From assembly GCF_000518245.1 (NCBI RefSeq), contig NZ_JADF01000020.1, positions 1-64,000 of the forward strand: a stretch of 64,000 nt of DNA, read 5' to 3'. This document shows positions 19,068 to 28,201 of this stretch, piece after piece. The notes under the pieces were generated by a model. The model worked only from the letters and a program-made list of their open reading frames with translations. It made no database searches and was not told the origin of the DNA. A program made the translations under genes and the position numbers. Positions within the stretch are counted from its first letter, which is position 1. Each line of letters begins with the position of its first letter. The stretch comes from Brachyspira alvinipulli ATCC 51933. Its GTDB lineage: Bacteria > Spirochaetota > Brachyspiria > Brachyspirales > Brachyspiraceae.

Positions 19068-20198
19068 GTGATGCAAGAATATTTTGATAACAATAAAAAA
19101 ACTGCTTCAATTCTTCCTTCATATAGATTAAATAAAGAAGATAAGCAAAAAGATACTAGATATTATACATTAGAAAGTTTAATAGTTTTAGATGAAATAT
19201 TGAGAATATATAAAGATATAAAAAGTACAGATTTTGTATTTATCAGAAATATAAGCTATTTAGATGATACTGAAGAGATAGCAAAAGAGATATTTAATTT
19301 TGATAAAATACTTAAATTAGAGATGTACATTAGAAGCGAAAAATATATAAAAGAAACTTGTTTAGATATAAGCTATGATAAAGAAAGACAAAAAGAAATA
19401 AAGAAAATAGATATAAAAAATATATTTAATAATTTTGAAAATATACAAATAAAAGACTTAGAGAATATAATATTTTATTTGTATGATACAATACTTAATT
19501 TAATAAGAGATAATAAGAACTACAATATAAAAGAAGATGAACAGTTACAAAAAGGCATTTTATACTATGACAGTGTTTTTCATTACTTACAATATTTTAT
19601 AGGTTATTTATTTAATAAAGAAATTATAAATGAAGAAGAGTATGTAAAAATAATAGAGCTTTACATTCATAAATATAATACACTTAGAAATCATAATATT
19701 TATAAGTTTTACAAATTTTATTTAAATAATGAAACAGCAAAAAAGTATAATATAGAAAATTACGGTATGATTAATTATTATGTTTACTATTATCAAGATG
19801 AAGAAAAAATAATTAAAAGATATTCAATATATGATTATAAAGATATATACATTTATTATTATAAGTTTATATTGACAAGTATATATTTCAATATAGCAGA
19901 ATATCTTAAAAATGAAAAAGAAGAAAATACAAAGACTAATATAGAAATTTCATGTAAACTCTATAAAATAAAAAATGATATTAGAAATTTTTTTGTAATG
20001 CTTAATAATTTATATTTTATTGATATTATTGATTATGAAGAGTATAAAAAATATAATTGCTATCAATTTGAAGAATTAATAAATTATATTTTAGATTTGG
20101 TTAAAGATAAAGAAACATTTATAGATATAGAAGAAAACATAAAAGAATTTGAAGTCTATAAATTAATAAAAAGAAATAGAATCAATAAAAGAGGATAA
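19068..20198 (+). CDS. MerR-like protein, C-terminus frameshifted
   Basis: 376 residues as read; start GTG 19068 or ATG 19071. Residues ~17-50 (ILPSYRLNKEDKQKD then TRYYTLESLIVLDEIL) resemble the wing and second helix of a MerR-type DNA-binding domain and match the paralogous pseudogene at 20538. The remainder is helical and Lys/Glu-rich with no known domain. Near 20165-20175 a one-base shift would replace the stop with KEIESIKEDNYIYDQRKL and continue to 20343, so the C-terminus appears truncated by a frameshift. Probably a decaying gene. Confidence 0.5.
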   Translation: MMQEYFDNNKKTASILPSYRLNKEDKQKDTRYYTLESLIVLDEILRIYKDIKSTDFVFIRNISYLDDTEEIAKEIFNFDKILKLEMYIRSEKYIKETCLDISYDKERQKEIKKIDIKNIFNNFENIQIKDLENIIFYLYDTILNLIRDNKNYNIKEDEQLQKGILYYDSVFHYLQYFIGYLFNKEIINEEEYVKIIELYIHKYNTLRNHNIYKFYKFYLNNETAKKYNIENYGMINYYVYYYQDEEKIIKRYSIYDYKDIYIYYYKFILTSIYFNIAEYLKNEKEENTKTNIEISCKLYKIKNDIRNFFVMLNNLYFIDIIDYEEYKKYNCYQFEELINYILDLVKDKETFIDIEENIKEFEVYKLIKRNRINKRG

Positions 20199-20343
20199 TT
20201 ATATATATGATCAGCGTAAATTATTTTATTCATTTTTAGAAGAAGAATATAAATTAAGCTGTGAAGAGATAGAAGATATAATAAAAAAAATCAATAATTT
20301 CTATGATATATACAAACAAATAGAAATTCCTATAAAAAATTGA
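20199..20343 (+). pseudogene. Out-of-frame C-terminal extension
   Basis: Frame +1 relative to the preceding ORF reads YDQRKLFYSFLEEEYKLSCE and on to a TGA at 20341-20343, with natural composition and no start of its own. It is read as the lost C-terminus of the 19068 gene. The gap that follows (20344-20537) holds no gene. Confidence 0.5.
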
Positions 20344-20420
20344 AAAAAATTCTTAATTTAACTTCAATTGACATCCATATAAATACATCAAATTAGAAAA
20401 AAATTAAAACTGTTAGTATG

Positions 20421-20435
20421 TAACCATACTTAGGT
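20421..20435. repeat. 15-bp repeat, left copy
   Basis: TAACCATACTTAGGT occurs here and again at 21275-21289, on either side of the broken gene 20538-21277. Here it overlaps the palindrome AGTATG-TAAC-CATACT. Confidence 0.7.
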
Positions 20436-20537
20436 ATAAAAAAATATAATTAATAATGTTTAATGAAGTGTATAATATAATTTACTTTTTAATGAAGCTC
20501 TTTAAAAATTAAACAATATTATTAGGAATTTATAAAT

Positions 20538-21277
20538 ATGGCTAAAAGAGATGAAAATAATAATATAGATGAGAATGCTAAAAGAAATATAAATGCTGTT
20601 GAGATAAAATATTTTATAAATGGCAGAAAATATACGCTTCCAAAATATTCTTTAGTAAATAAAAAAAATTAATATCTATAGGAGAGTTTTTAAAACTTTT
20701 AGAAAAAAATGACATAAAAAATATGAGTATTAATTTACTTAGAGAATAGGATAATAAAGAACTTCTTCCGGCATACAGAGTTGAAAAAGGCATGATCAGA
20801 ACAGAAAGCAGATATTATATAGATGAACATATTGATATTGTAAAAGAAATAATGAATCTTAAATCTTATGGTTTGGAGATAAGAGAAATAGAAAAAATTA
20901 TTTTTGAAAATAAATCTTTTGAAATACTTTTTTTATCTAAAATTATAAAAAATAAAGAAACATTATCAAGGGCAAAATTGATAATGAATAATATAAAACA
21001 AATGGAAAATAAATTAGTAATTTCTATTTGCAGTGAAATAAAAACTATTTTTAATATTAACGATTATGATTTTAAAGAAACTTTTAATAATCAATATTTA
21101 ATCAGCATACTAAATGATTATAAAAAAACTAATTTAGATAAAGAAAATACAAGCATATTATTATTATCTTTAATACTGTTAAGTTTATACGATTCTTATG
21201 ATAATGATGTTTTTGATATAAAAAAATTTTCTGAACAGTTTTACATGATTATTGGTGAAAATAAAAATCATACCTAA
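20538..21277 (+). pseudogene. Broken MerR-like regulator gene
   Basis: ATG 20538 opens MAKRDENNNIDENAKRNINA and reads to a TAA after an A7 run near 20665. A one-base shift continues with LISIGEFLKLLEKNDIKN, meets an in-frame TAG near 20750, then continues ELLPAYRVEKGMIRTESRYY to 21277. Joined, residues ISIGEF...LLPAYR...RYYIDEHIDIVKEI...GLEIREIEKII match the MerR-family layout (helix-turn-helix, LLPP-R-wing, third helix). The C-terminal ~90 residues are helical and unknown. It is a paralogue of the 18485-20343 locus. One frameshift and one nonsense codon make it very likely inactive. Confidence 0.75.
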
Positions 21278-21289
21278 CCATACTTAGGT
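21275..21289. repeat. 15-bp repeat, right copy
   Basis: TAACCATACTTAGGT again; here it is part of the hairpin ACCTAA-CCATAC-TTAGGT at the very end of the broken MerR-like gene. Confidence 0.7.
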
Positions 21290-21426
21290 GCAAACTTTAT
21301 CAATTAATAACATTGAATAAAGAAGAAATATATTTAAGCTAGATATATAGATAAACATTTGATAACTTCTTAAAGATTAAAAAATCTTTAATTGTTATAA
21401 ATAAAAAAATTAATAAGGGGTTTTTT

Positions 21427-22150
21427 ATGAAACACTTGAAAAAAATTATTTTCACAGCTGTATTAGCAGCAGCATTAAGCACATCGGCATTTGCAGCAAG
21501 CGGATTTGAGTTCATACTCAATGTACCATTAGGACTAAGCATTGGATTTCCTAAAATACCAGAAGGGACACCTAAAGATATTATTAAAAGCGGGGTTGGT
21601 TTTGATGCAGGAGTTACAACTCAATTAGGTTATATGATTTGAATAACTGATGGTTTAGGAATTAGTATATTGGGTGAAATAGGATATGCACATGATACTT
21701 TTGCTTATTCTATAGACGGTTATGCTATGACTGGTATGTCTGGAGCACCTAGATTTAATATATCTCAATCTTTTGAAAGTATACAAATAGGCTTGCTTCC
21801 TAAATTTAATATTGGAGCATTTGCAATAGGTATAGGCGGAGGAGTAAAAATTCCTATGGCTACAACTTTAAGCGTAAAATATGGTGATACAAAAGGTGAA
21901 TCTCAAACATATGGTGTTGATATTATAGGAAATATGTATTCTACAGCATTAATAGGATAATATAAAAGGTACTTTCGACTATTCTATATTCTTTACAGAT
22001 AAAATAGCTTTGAATATAGGTTTATATTTAGGTTATGATTTTATGCCTAAAGTAGCTACAGACGGAAGTATGAGTGGTACACCTTTTGTTGATGGTGGTA
22101 CTTTTGATATAGGTTTACAGTTAGGATTTAAATTCGGACCAAAAGCATAA
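21427..22150 (+). pseudogene. Broken outer-membrane beta-barrel gene
   Basis: Strong ribosome site AAGGGG and a textbook signal peptide (MKHLKKIIFTAVLAAALSTS, cleavage after AFA). The frame hits TGA at about 21640 after QLGYMI (a Trp codon changed to stop would fit), resumes ITDGLGISILGEIGYAHDTF, and breaks again at 21958 after STALIG; a one-base shift restores KGTFDYSIFFTDKIALNIGL and ends at GLQLGFKFGPKA before TAA at 22148-22150. The alternating Gly/aromatic/hydrophobic pattern and terminal strand ending in Phe-x-Phe suggest an outer-membrane barrel. Joined length is about 240 residues. Terminator follows. Confidence 0.75.
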
Positions 22151-22199
22151 TTAATTTTAACAAAATAGCTGTTTAAATAAAACAATCATATTTAAAAAT

Positions 22200-22232
22200 C
22201 CTGTCTTAATAGTTTATTAAGGCAGGTTTTTT
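22200..22232 (+). terminator. Rho-independent terminator
   Basis: CCTGTCTTAAT (22200-22210) pairs with ATTAAGGCAGG (22216-22226), then T6. It ends the broken outer-membrane protein gene. Confidence 0.85.
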
Positions 22233-22249
22233 ATTTTTAAAAGACTTAC

Positions 22250-22475
22250 TTTACCACGCGTTAAACTAGTTCTAAAAATAAATTTTGCTAACAATAAAAC
22301 TAAACTATAAATTTTTAGTTCTGCTTACCGCGTGATGTTAATGTTCGCAAATTTAAAAAAACACTTGGGCGGGTGTGCTTTTACTAATTAAGCAATAAAA
22401 ATAAATAAGACGTTTATTACAGAATAAAGCTTTAAACTTTAAAGGGCGGGGCTTGTAAAATAATTATTTTGACAT
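22250..22475. repeat. Dispersed intergenic repeat, copy A
   Basis: Non-coding stretch with GC-rich words in AT-rich DNA: TTACCACGCGTTAAA, TTACCGCGTGATGTTAA, CACTTGGGCGGGTGTG, AATTAAGC and TTTAAAGGGCGGGGC. The same words occur in the same order and strand at 50275-50480. No ORF. Function unknown. Confidence 0.65.
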
Positions 22476-22519
22476 AAGCATCTTTTTTTGCTATAGTATT
22501 AAATTAGGAGTTTTCATTT

Positions 22520-23557
22520 ATGGAATTATATCAGGAAAAATTAATAAACGCTTTAAAAATGTATCAAAATGACTTTTATAATATGGTTACCTCCTTTTAT
22601 AATAATAAAGACAATTTTGACAGTTTAATAAAAAAATATTCATGTGATACAGAAGATGATGTTGATAAAAATTATCTATTAAGGGCAAGATTATCTTTTT
22701 CTATTTTGTTTTATACAAATTTAAAAGGATTAAAAAAAGACGCGGTAAAAAATATAATAATTTATCTATTTGAAGAAGAGATAAAAGACAGAAAAACTTC
22801 AAAATATAAAGGCATAGGAATAGCATTAGAAGTTTTAACATTCCTGCTTAATCAGTATAATAAAGATAATAAAGAACTATTTGAAAAAGCAAAAAATGCA
22901 AACAGCGATTGTTCTATTGGTTATGATGATAATGTACGTTTTGAAATGAATATAGAAAATTTAAATATTTACTATGCAATAGAATATTCTTTAGAATTAG
23001 GATTTAAAGATTTATATTATGAATTAATAAATATATGGAAATCTAGTATAAAACAATGGGATAGAATAAATTTAGAAAGATTGAGAGATTTTGAAATTAA
23101 AGTGGGAAATAAAGAAGGAGAACTTGAGGCAAATAAACAATTATACTGCATAACTAAAGAAGCCTATGAAAAAAGCAGACAGAATCCTGCATTAATAAAA
23201 AAAAATTTATTTTATTTTATTTCATATTTAAGCAATTATATAGAAAATCTTATTATGGTTGCTAATTATGATGAAGCTTTGAATATTATTATTTCAAATA
23301 TAGATGATATAAAAAATGCTAATAATAAGGCCTTTTACAATATACATGCAGGAATATCAATAGTGGATAGTTCATTAAAAATTATTATAAATACAGAATA
23401 TAATGATAAAATTAATATATTATGGGAATTTGTAAAAATAGCATTAACTAATGAGCATTTGCCGTATTCTAAATATATTTATGAGAACTGTATAAAATGT
23501 GCTGAAAAAATGAATGATGAAGAGATTAAAAATAAGGTATTAAAAGATATTAAATAA
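22520..23557 (+). CDS. Helical protein of unknown function
   Basis: 345 residues, soluble, no signal peptide, almost entirely helical and suggestive of alpha-solenoid (TPR-like) packing, for example NLIMVANYDEALNIIISNID near residue 240. No TPR consensus is complete enough to name. AGGAG precedes the ATG. The gene is single, downstream of the dispersed repeat and convergent with purD. Function not recognised. Confidence 0.7.
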   Translation: MELYQEKLINALKMYQNDFYNMVTSFYNNKDNFDSLIKKYSCDTEDDVDKNYLLRARLSFSILFYTNLKGLKKDAVKNIIIYLFEEEIKDRKTSKYKGIGIALEVLTFLLNQYNKDNKELFEKAKNANSDCSIGYDDNVRFEMNIENLNIYYAIEYSLELGFKDLYYELINIWKSSIKQWDRINLERLRDFEIKVGNKEGELEANKQLYCITKEAYEKSRQNPALIKKNLFYFISYLSNYIENLIMVANYDEALNIIISNIDDIKNANNKAFYNIHAGISIVDSSLKIIINTEYNDKINILWEFVKIALTNEHLPYSKYIYENCIKCAEKMNDEEIKNKVLKDIK

Positions 23558-23599
23558 AATTATATTAATATATCTTTTAATACCCAAAATTATAAATGC

Positions 23600-24853
23600 T
23601 TATTTTATCAAGCCTATATCTTTTCTATAGTATTTATCTTTAAAATCTATTTTTTCTATATCCGCATAAGTAAGTTTTCTAGCCTCTTCCAAACTGTCAG
23701 CAACATTAACAACATTTAGAACGCGTCCTCCGTCAGTAATAATATTGTTGTTTTCATCCAATTTTGCACCGGCAATAAAACACTTTCCATTAATTTTATC
23801 AATGCCTTCTATTTTATAGCCTTTATTGTAAGAAGCAGGGTATCCGCCTGAAGCCATTACTACACAGCATGCGTGTTTATTTTTCCATTTAATATTTAAA
23901 TTAGATAAATCTCTTTTCATTGCTGATTCTATAATAGATAAATAATCTGTTTCCAGAAGCTGAAGCACAGCTTGAGTTTCTGGGTCTCCCATTCTTACAT
24001 TATATTCAAGCAAGTATACGCCTTTTTTAGTAATCATAAGCCCGAAAAATATAATTCCTGCAAATGACATTTTTTCTGCTTTTATTCCTTTAAGTGTAGG
24101 TTCTAATATATCTTTAATAAATAATTCTTCTGCCTCTTTTGTGTAATAAGGATTAGGAGATATAACCCCCATTCCTCCTGTATTATTTCCTGTATCATTA
24201 TCCCCTACTTTTTTATGATCCTTAGCTGATATGAAAGGTATTATAACATTGCTGTCTGTAACTGAAAGTATTGAAGCTTCAACTCCTTCTAAAAATTCTT
24301 CTATTACAACTTCATCTCCAGCTTCTTTAAAAACTTTTTTTACCATTATATCTTCTATAGCATTTTTAGCTTCTTTTTTATCTTGACATATTACAACACC
24401 TTTACCCAAAGCAAGTCCGCTAGCCTTTACAACTATAGGATAACTGCATTTTTCTAAATATTTATCAGCTTCATTATAATCATTAAACACTTCATATTCT
24501 GCTGTTTTTATACCATACTTTTTCATAAAACTTTTAGAATAAGCTTTAGAACCTTCAAGTATAGCAGCCTGTTTATTAGGTCCGAATATTTTAAGTCCGT
24601 TTTCTTCAAACTTATCAACTATTCCATATACAAGCATCTCTTCGCTTCCTACAATAGTTAAATCTATACCTTCCTTTTTAGCAAAATTAAGTATTTCATC
24701 TATTGTAGAAATTTTAACATTTTCGCATTTGTTTTCTTTTGCTGTACCTGCATTCCCTGAAGCACAGTATATTTTTGAAACTTTTTCATTCTTACTTAAA
24801 TTATGACAAATAGCATGCTCTCTTGCACCTGAACCTATAACAAGTATTTTCAT
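23600..24853 (-). CDS. purD: Phosphoribosylamine-glycine ligase
   Basis: 417 residues, GAR synthetase, second step of purine synthesis: ligates glycine to 5-phosphoribosylamine with ATP. N-terminal GSGAREHAI and the ATP-grasp loop KASGLALGKGVVIC are typical, as is NTGGMGVISP and the metal region LLEYNVRMGDPETQ. Full length. It stands alone here; purC and purE lie about 9 kb away on the same strand. Confidence 0.96.
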   Translation of the reverse strand: MKILVIGSGAREHAICHNLSKNEKVSKIYCASGNAGTAKENKCENVKISTIDEILNFAKKEGIDLTIVGSEEMLVYGIVDKFEENGLKIFGPNKQAAILEGSKAYSKSFMKKYGIKTAEYEVFNDYNEADKYLEKCSYPIVVKASGLALGKGVVICQDKKEAKNAIEDIMVKKVFKEAGDEVVIEEFLEGVEASILSVTDSNVIIPFISAKDHKKVGDNDTGNNTGGMGVISPNPYYTKEAEELFIKDILEPTLKGIKAEKMSFAGIIFFGLMITKKGVYLLEYNVRMGDPETQAVLQLLETDYLSIIESAMKRDLSNLNIKWKNKHACCVVMASGGYPASYNKGYKIEGIDKINGKCFIAGAKLDENNNIITDGGRVLNVVNVADSLEEARKLTYADIEKIDFKDKYYRKDIGLIK

Positions 24854-24990
24854 ATTTTTATCCTTTAACTATATTTAATAACTTTAATTATAAATAAATT
24901 TTTACTCGCTCAATATAATAAAAAAACATAAACAGTAATAATTTGCTGCTTAATTTATATCAAACATTATACTAAAAATATAATACTTTG

Positions 24991-26847
24991 TCAAAAAGAT
25001 AATTCTTTGTTTATTTTGATTAATGCACGTTCTATTATGTAATGGTTAAAATCAATACTATCTTTCATAGCTTCATATAATTTAAAAGAATTTACTATGG
25101 CTTTATTCATAGTTTCATCTTTAAACTCAAAACCTTCTGTGATGGTCTTGATAGTTTTCTGCATTGTAATGCCTAAAAATTCATTCACTTTACTTATATG
25201 AAGTATTTTCATATCTGCCTCATCTAATTTTGAAATAAGTTTATCTACTTTTCTGTGCCTTGATAGCTCATCATTAATTGTATGACATAAATTAATTGCA
25301 TCTTCAACATAAGGCTTTAATGATATTATTTCTTTATCAATTTTTATTAACCCATTTTTTAAATTTTCTAGTATTTTTATTTTGTCTTCTGTATTTCTAT
25401 CATATTTATCAGTTTCTATATTAATATTATCAAATTTATCAATTAGTTCCTGAAGTGCAATATTCTCCATTGCTTTTATTATAACACCGCCCTCTGTTGC
25501 GTTATAAAATTTTATTTTACTGTTATTAGCACATTGAGCTTCATACCAATTTCTGTACATATCAAATCTTGAATCAGTAAATACACTATCACCATAAATA
25601 TTTTTTTCTTCTCTTAAATTTCCAGAAACAAGCACTTTATATATTCTGCTGTCATAAGAATCTAATTTCCCTATTTCAGTAAAGAAATTTTCTTCATGGT
25701 AGCTTCCTTTTATATGCGTCTGATGATTAGGAAATGACAAATCCAAACCAACCATTATTATAGGATTAGCACCTATTCTAATGGCAAAATCATAAGCAGC
25801 AGTAGATACACTTCCGCCCATAGTAATCTCACCTCTTTCACCTAAAGGCTTCATAAAATATTTAGCAAGAGGAAATATAGACCCTATAAAATATTTAGCA
25901 CCATTGAATGATGATATAGCTTCATGATCAACAGATGACTCTGCAATAAGTATAGTATCTTCAAAATAAATATTTCTAAAATATTTTGAATTTTTTTTCT
26001 GCGGGTCAATAGTAATAACAAAATGAGGTGATATTCCATGTGATGATAAAGGCTTCATTGCCGTATCAACAGCTATTATAATTGCCTTATTTTTCATCTC
26101 TTTTAATTTTCTAATATTCTTTTCAAGAGAAGGACCGGCTGATACTATAACAGCAGGTATATTATTATATTTATTAAAAAATCTATTAACTCCGTAATGA
26201 GTTGCAATTTCTACTGCATTAGAAGCTATATTATAAGTCCAAAGTTTATCAAATCTTGAAATAGTATTTATATTTATAATTTTTTTATCTACTACTGAAA
26301 GAACCTTGCTTTGATAATATACAGCCTCATCAGGGAACAAAGATGCATAAGACCTAGTAATAAAAAATTTTACCTTTTTTGTTGTTGTTATAGATATAAA
26401 CTTCTCTATATCCTCATCATCATTTCCGCCTATAAAGAAAGTTATTTTATTATCTTCAAGTATTTTGTCTAATCTAAAATTATCTATTAAAGAGTTAAAA
26501 AAATTTATATCAGGCTCAATCACAGCAACAGAAACATTTAATTTTCTAACAGCATTAATCAAATATCCTCCGCCTATACCAAATATGAATACCAAATCCA
26601 AATCTTCATCATTTTCAATTTCTTTTATTAAAGTATTGGCTTCTTTTACCGGATCATAAGCACTATGAAGAAGTATCTGTTTTCCGTTTTTTAAAACTTT
26701 TGCCGAAGGTTTTTGGGATTTTGTTTCTATTACCTGTAAAGTTATATCCGATTGTTTAGCATTTTCAAGCATATTAATAAAGTCATAAGGGTATGCTTTA
26801 ATATTTTTATTTATAGATTCTAAATTTATTTTTTTTATTTCATTCAT
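24991..26847 (-). CDS. MAF/DUF115 glycosyltransferase-like protein
   Basis: 618 residues. The central domain (about residues 225-400) has VIVSAGPSLEKN, AVDTAMKPLSSHGISPHF and MVGLDLSFPNHQTH, the signatures of the MAF_flag10/DUF115 (MptE-like) family. In flagellated bacteria these motility-associated factors attach nonulosonic acids such as pseudaminic or legionaminic acid to flagellin. An additional N-terminal Rossmann-like region (LVFIFGIGGGYLINAV) and a helical C-terminus complete the chain. A role in flagellin glycosylation is inferred from family and organism; no flagellin gene is next to it. ispA lies upstream on the same strand. Confidence 0.85.
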   Translation of the reverse strand: MNEIKKINLESINKNIKAYPYDFINMLENAKQSDITLQVIETKSQKPSAKVLKNGKQILLHSAYDPVKEANTLIKEIENDEDLDLVFIFGIGGGYLINAVRKLNVSVAVIEPDINFFNSLIDNFRLDKILEDNKITFFIGGNDDEDIEKFISITTTKKVKFFITRSYASLFPDEAVYYQSKVLSVVDKKIININTISRFDKLWTYNIASNAVEIATHYGVNRFFNKYNNIPAVIVSAGPSLEKNIRKLKEMKNKAIIIAVDTAMKPLSSHGISPHFVITIDPQKKNSKYFRNIYFEDTILIAESSVDHEAISSFNGAKYFIGSIFPLAKYFMKPLGERGEITMGGSVSTAAYDFAIRIGANPIIMVGLDLSFPNHQTHIKGSYHEENFFTEIGKLDSYDSRIYKVLVSGNLREEKNIYGDSVFTDSRFDMYRNWYEAQCANNSKIKFYNATEGGVIIKAMENIALQELIDKFDNINIETDKYDRNTEDKIKILENLKNGLIKIDKEIISLKPYVEDAINLCHTINDELSRHRKVDKLISKLDEADMKILHISKVNEFLGITMQKTIKTITEGFEFKDETMNKAIVNSFKLYEAMKDSIDFNHYIIERALIKINKELSF

Positions 26848-26960
26848 AATATTATTTCATAATTTTTAATTTTCTTTTTGTTATCGGAGAGTTACAAAAA
26901 GAATTTAATCATTTGATTTTGCATAGTAATTTAAATATATGATGAAATTATTGTAAAATT

Positions 26961-27851
26961 TTATGATTTTCTTTCTATTATATAATTTGCTAATTCTATT
27001 AAAATATTCTTAGCTTCACTATCTTTATAAGGCTTTAAATATTCAATAGATTTTTCAATTACTTTTTTGGCTTCTTCTTTTGCACCTTCAAGTCCGAAGT
27101 GCTTAACGTAAGTAAGTTTTCCTTCTTTTTCATCTTTACCAACAGTTTTACCCAAAGTTTCATTATCAGAAATAACATCAAGTATGTCATCTTGTATTTG
27201 GAATGCAAGTCCTATAGCTTCACCATATTTTGTTATATTTTCTATATCATGTTCATTTGTATTTTCAGATGCTATGGCTCCTAATCTTATGGCTCCTCTA
27301 ATCATAGCACCTGTTTTTTTAGCATGAAGTATCTTTAGCATATCAAAATTGATTTCTTTTTCTTCATAATATAAATCTATAAACTGCCCCATAACCATTC
27401 CACTTATTCCAGCTGCATAACTTAATTCAAAAAATAATTGTCTTAAAGTACTATCTTTAACATCTGCCTTTGAAAGTAATTGAAATGCATGAGTTAAAAG
27501 CCCATCTCCTACAAGTATAGCATTAGCTTCACCGTACTTTACATGAGTAGTAGGTTTTCCTCTTCTTAAATCATCATTATCCATAGCAGGCAAATCATCA
27601 TGAACTAAAGAATATGTATGTATAAGCTCCAATGCTACAGCAGGTATTAAAGCCTTTTTATAATCACCATTAAAAAGTTCGCATGCCAAACATGTAAGTA
27701 TCGGTCTTAATCTTTTACCACCTGCATACAATGGATATTTAAGCATTTCTATGAAACTATTTTCTAATTCTATAGTGCTTTTATCAAATACATTATCAAT
27801 AGTTTTATTGATTTCTTCTAGTCTTATATTCATATATTCTTTTAAATTCAT
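26961..27851 (-). CDS. ispA: Polyprenyl (farnesyl/geranylgeranyl) diphosphate synthase
   Basis: 296 residues, a short-chain trans-prenyltransferase that builds C15/C20 diphosphates from IPP and allylic primers. First Asp-rich motif DDLPAMD at 85-91 with RRGKPTTH after it; second motif in FQIQDDILD. GGKRLRP at 44-50 binds the diphosphate. The two-residue insert in the first Asp motif (DDxxxxD) is that of bacterial FPP synthase type. Single gene with a 113-base gap to the MAF gene. Confidence 0.93.
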   Translation of the reverse strand: MNLKEYMNIRLEEINKTIDNVFDKSTIELENSFIEMLKYPLYAGGKRLRPILTCLACELFNGDYKKALIPAVALELIHTYSLVHDDLPAMDNDDLRRGKPTTHVKYGEANAILVGDGLLTHAFQLLSKADVKDSTLRQLFFELSYAAGISGMVMGQFIDLYYEEKEINFDMLKILHAKKTGAMIRGAIRLGAIASENTNEHDIENITKYGEAIGLAFQIQDDILDVISDNETLGKTVGKDEKEGKLTYVKHFGLEGAKEEAKKVIEKSIEYLKPYKDSEAKNILIELANYIIERKS

Positions 27852-28201
27852 TATTTTGCCCCATTATAACGATTTTCTTCTATTATAGAGTAATAAGTAA
27901 AAATGTAAAGAATAAAAATTAATTAATCATTTATAATAATAAACTGTATTAATCTTCATAATTACTATTAATATAACTGAATATTTTTCTATTCCTTAAC
28001 GAATTATTTAATATGTACAAAATGTTTTATGTCAAGTATATAATAAATTCATATAAATATAGCTGATATGTTAATGAAAATTATCAATACACTTGTTTTT
28101 TATCTGAACTCTAATAATATAGAATGCATATAATTTTTCTTATGTTATTTTTATTTTTTGCCGATAAAGAATTATAGTAGTATTTTTTAAGGTAATGACG
28201 T
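27852..28201. other. Divergent AT-rich intergenic region
   Basis: No gene seen in 350 bases between the divergent ispA and 28202 genes. It must hold promoters for both, but no hexamer pair stands out from the AT-rich background. Confidence 0.4.
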
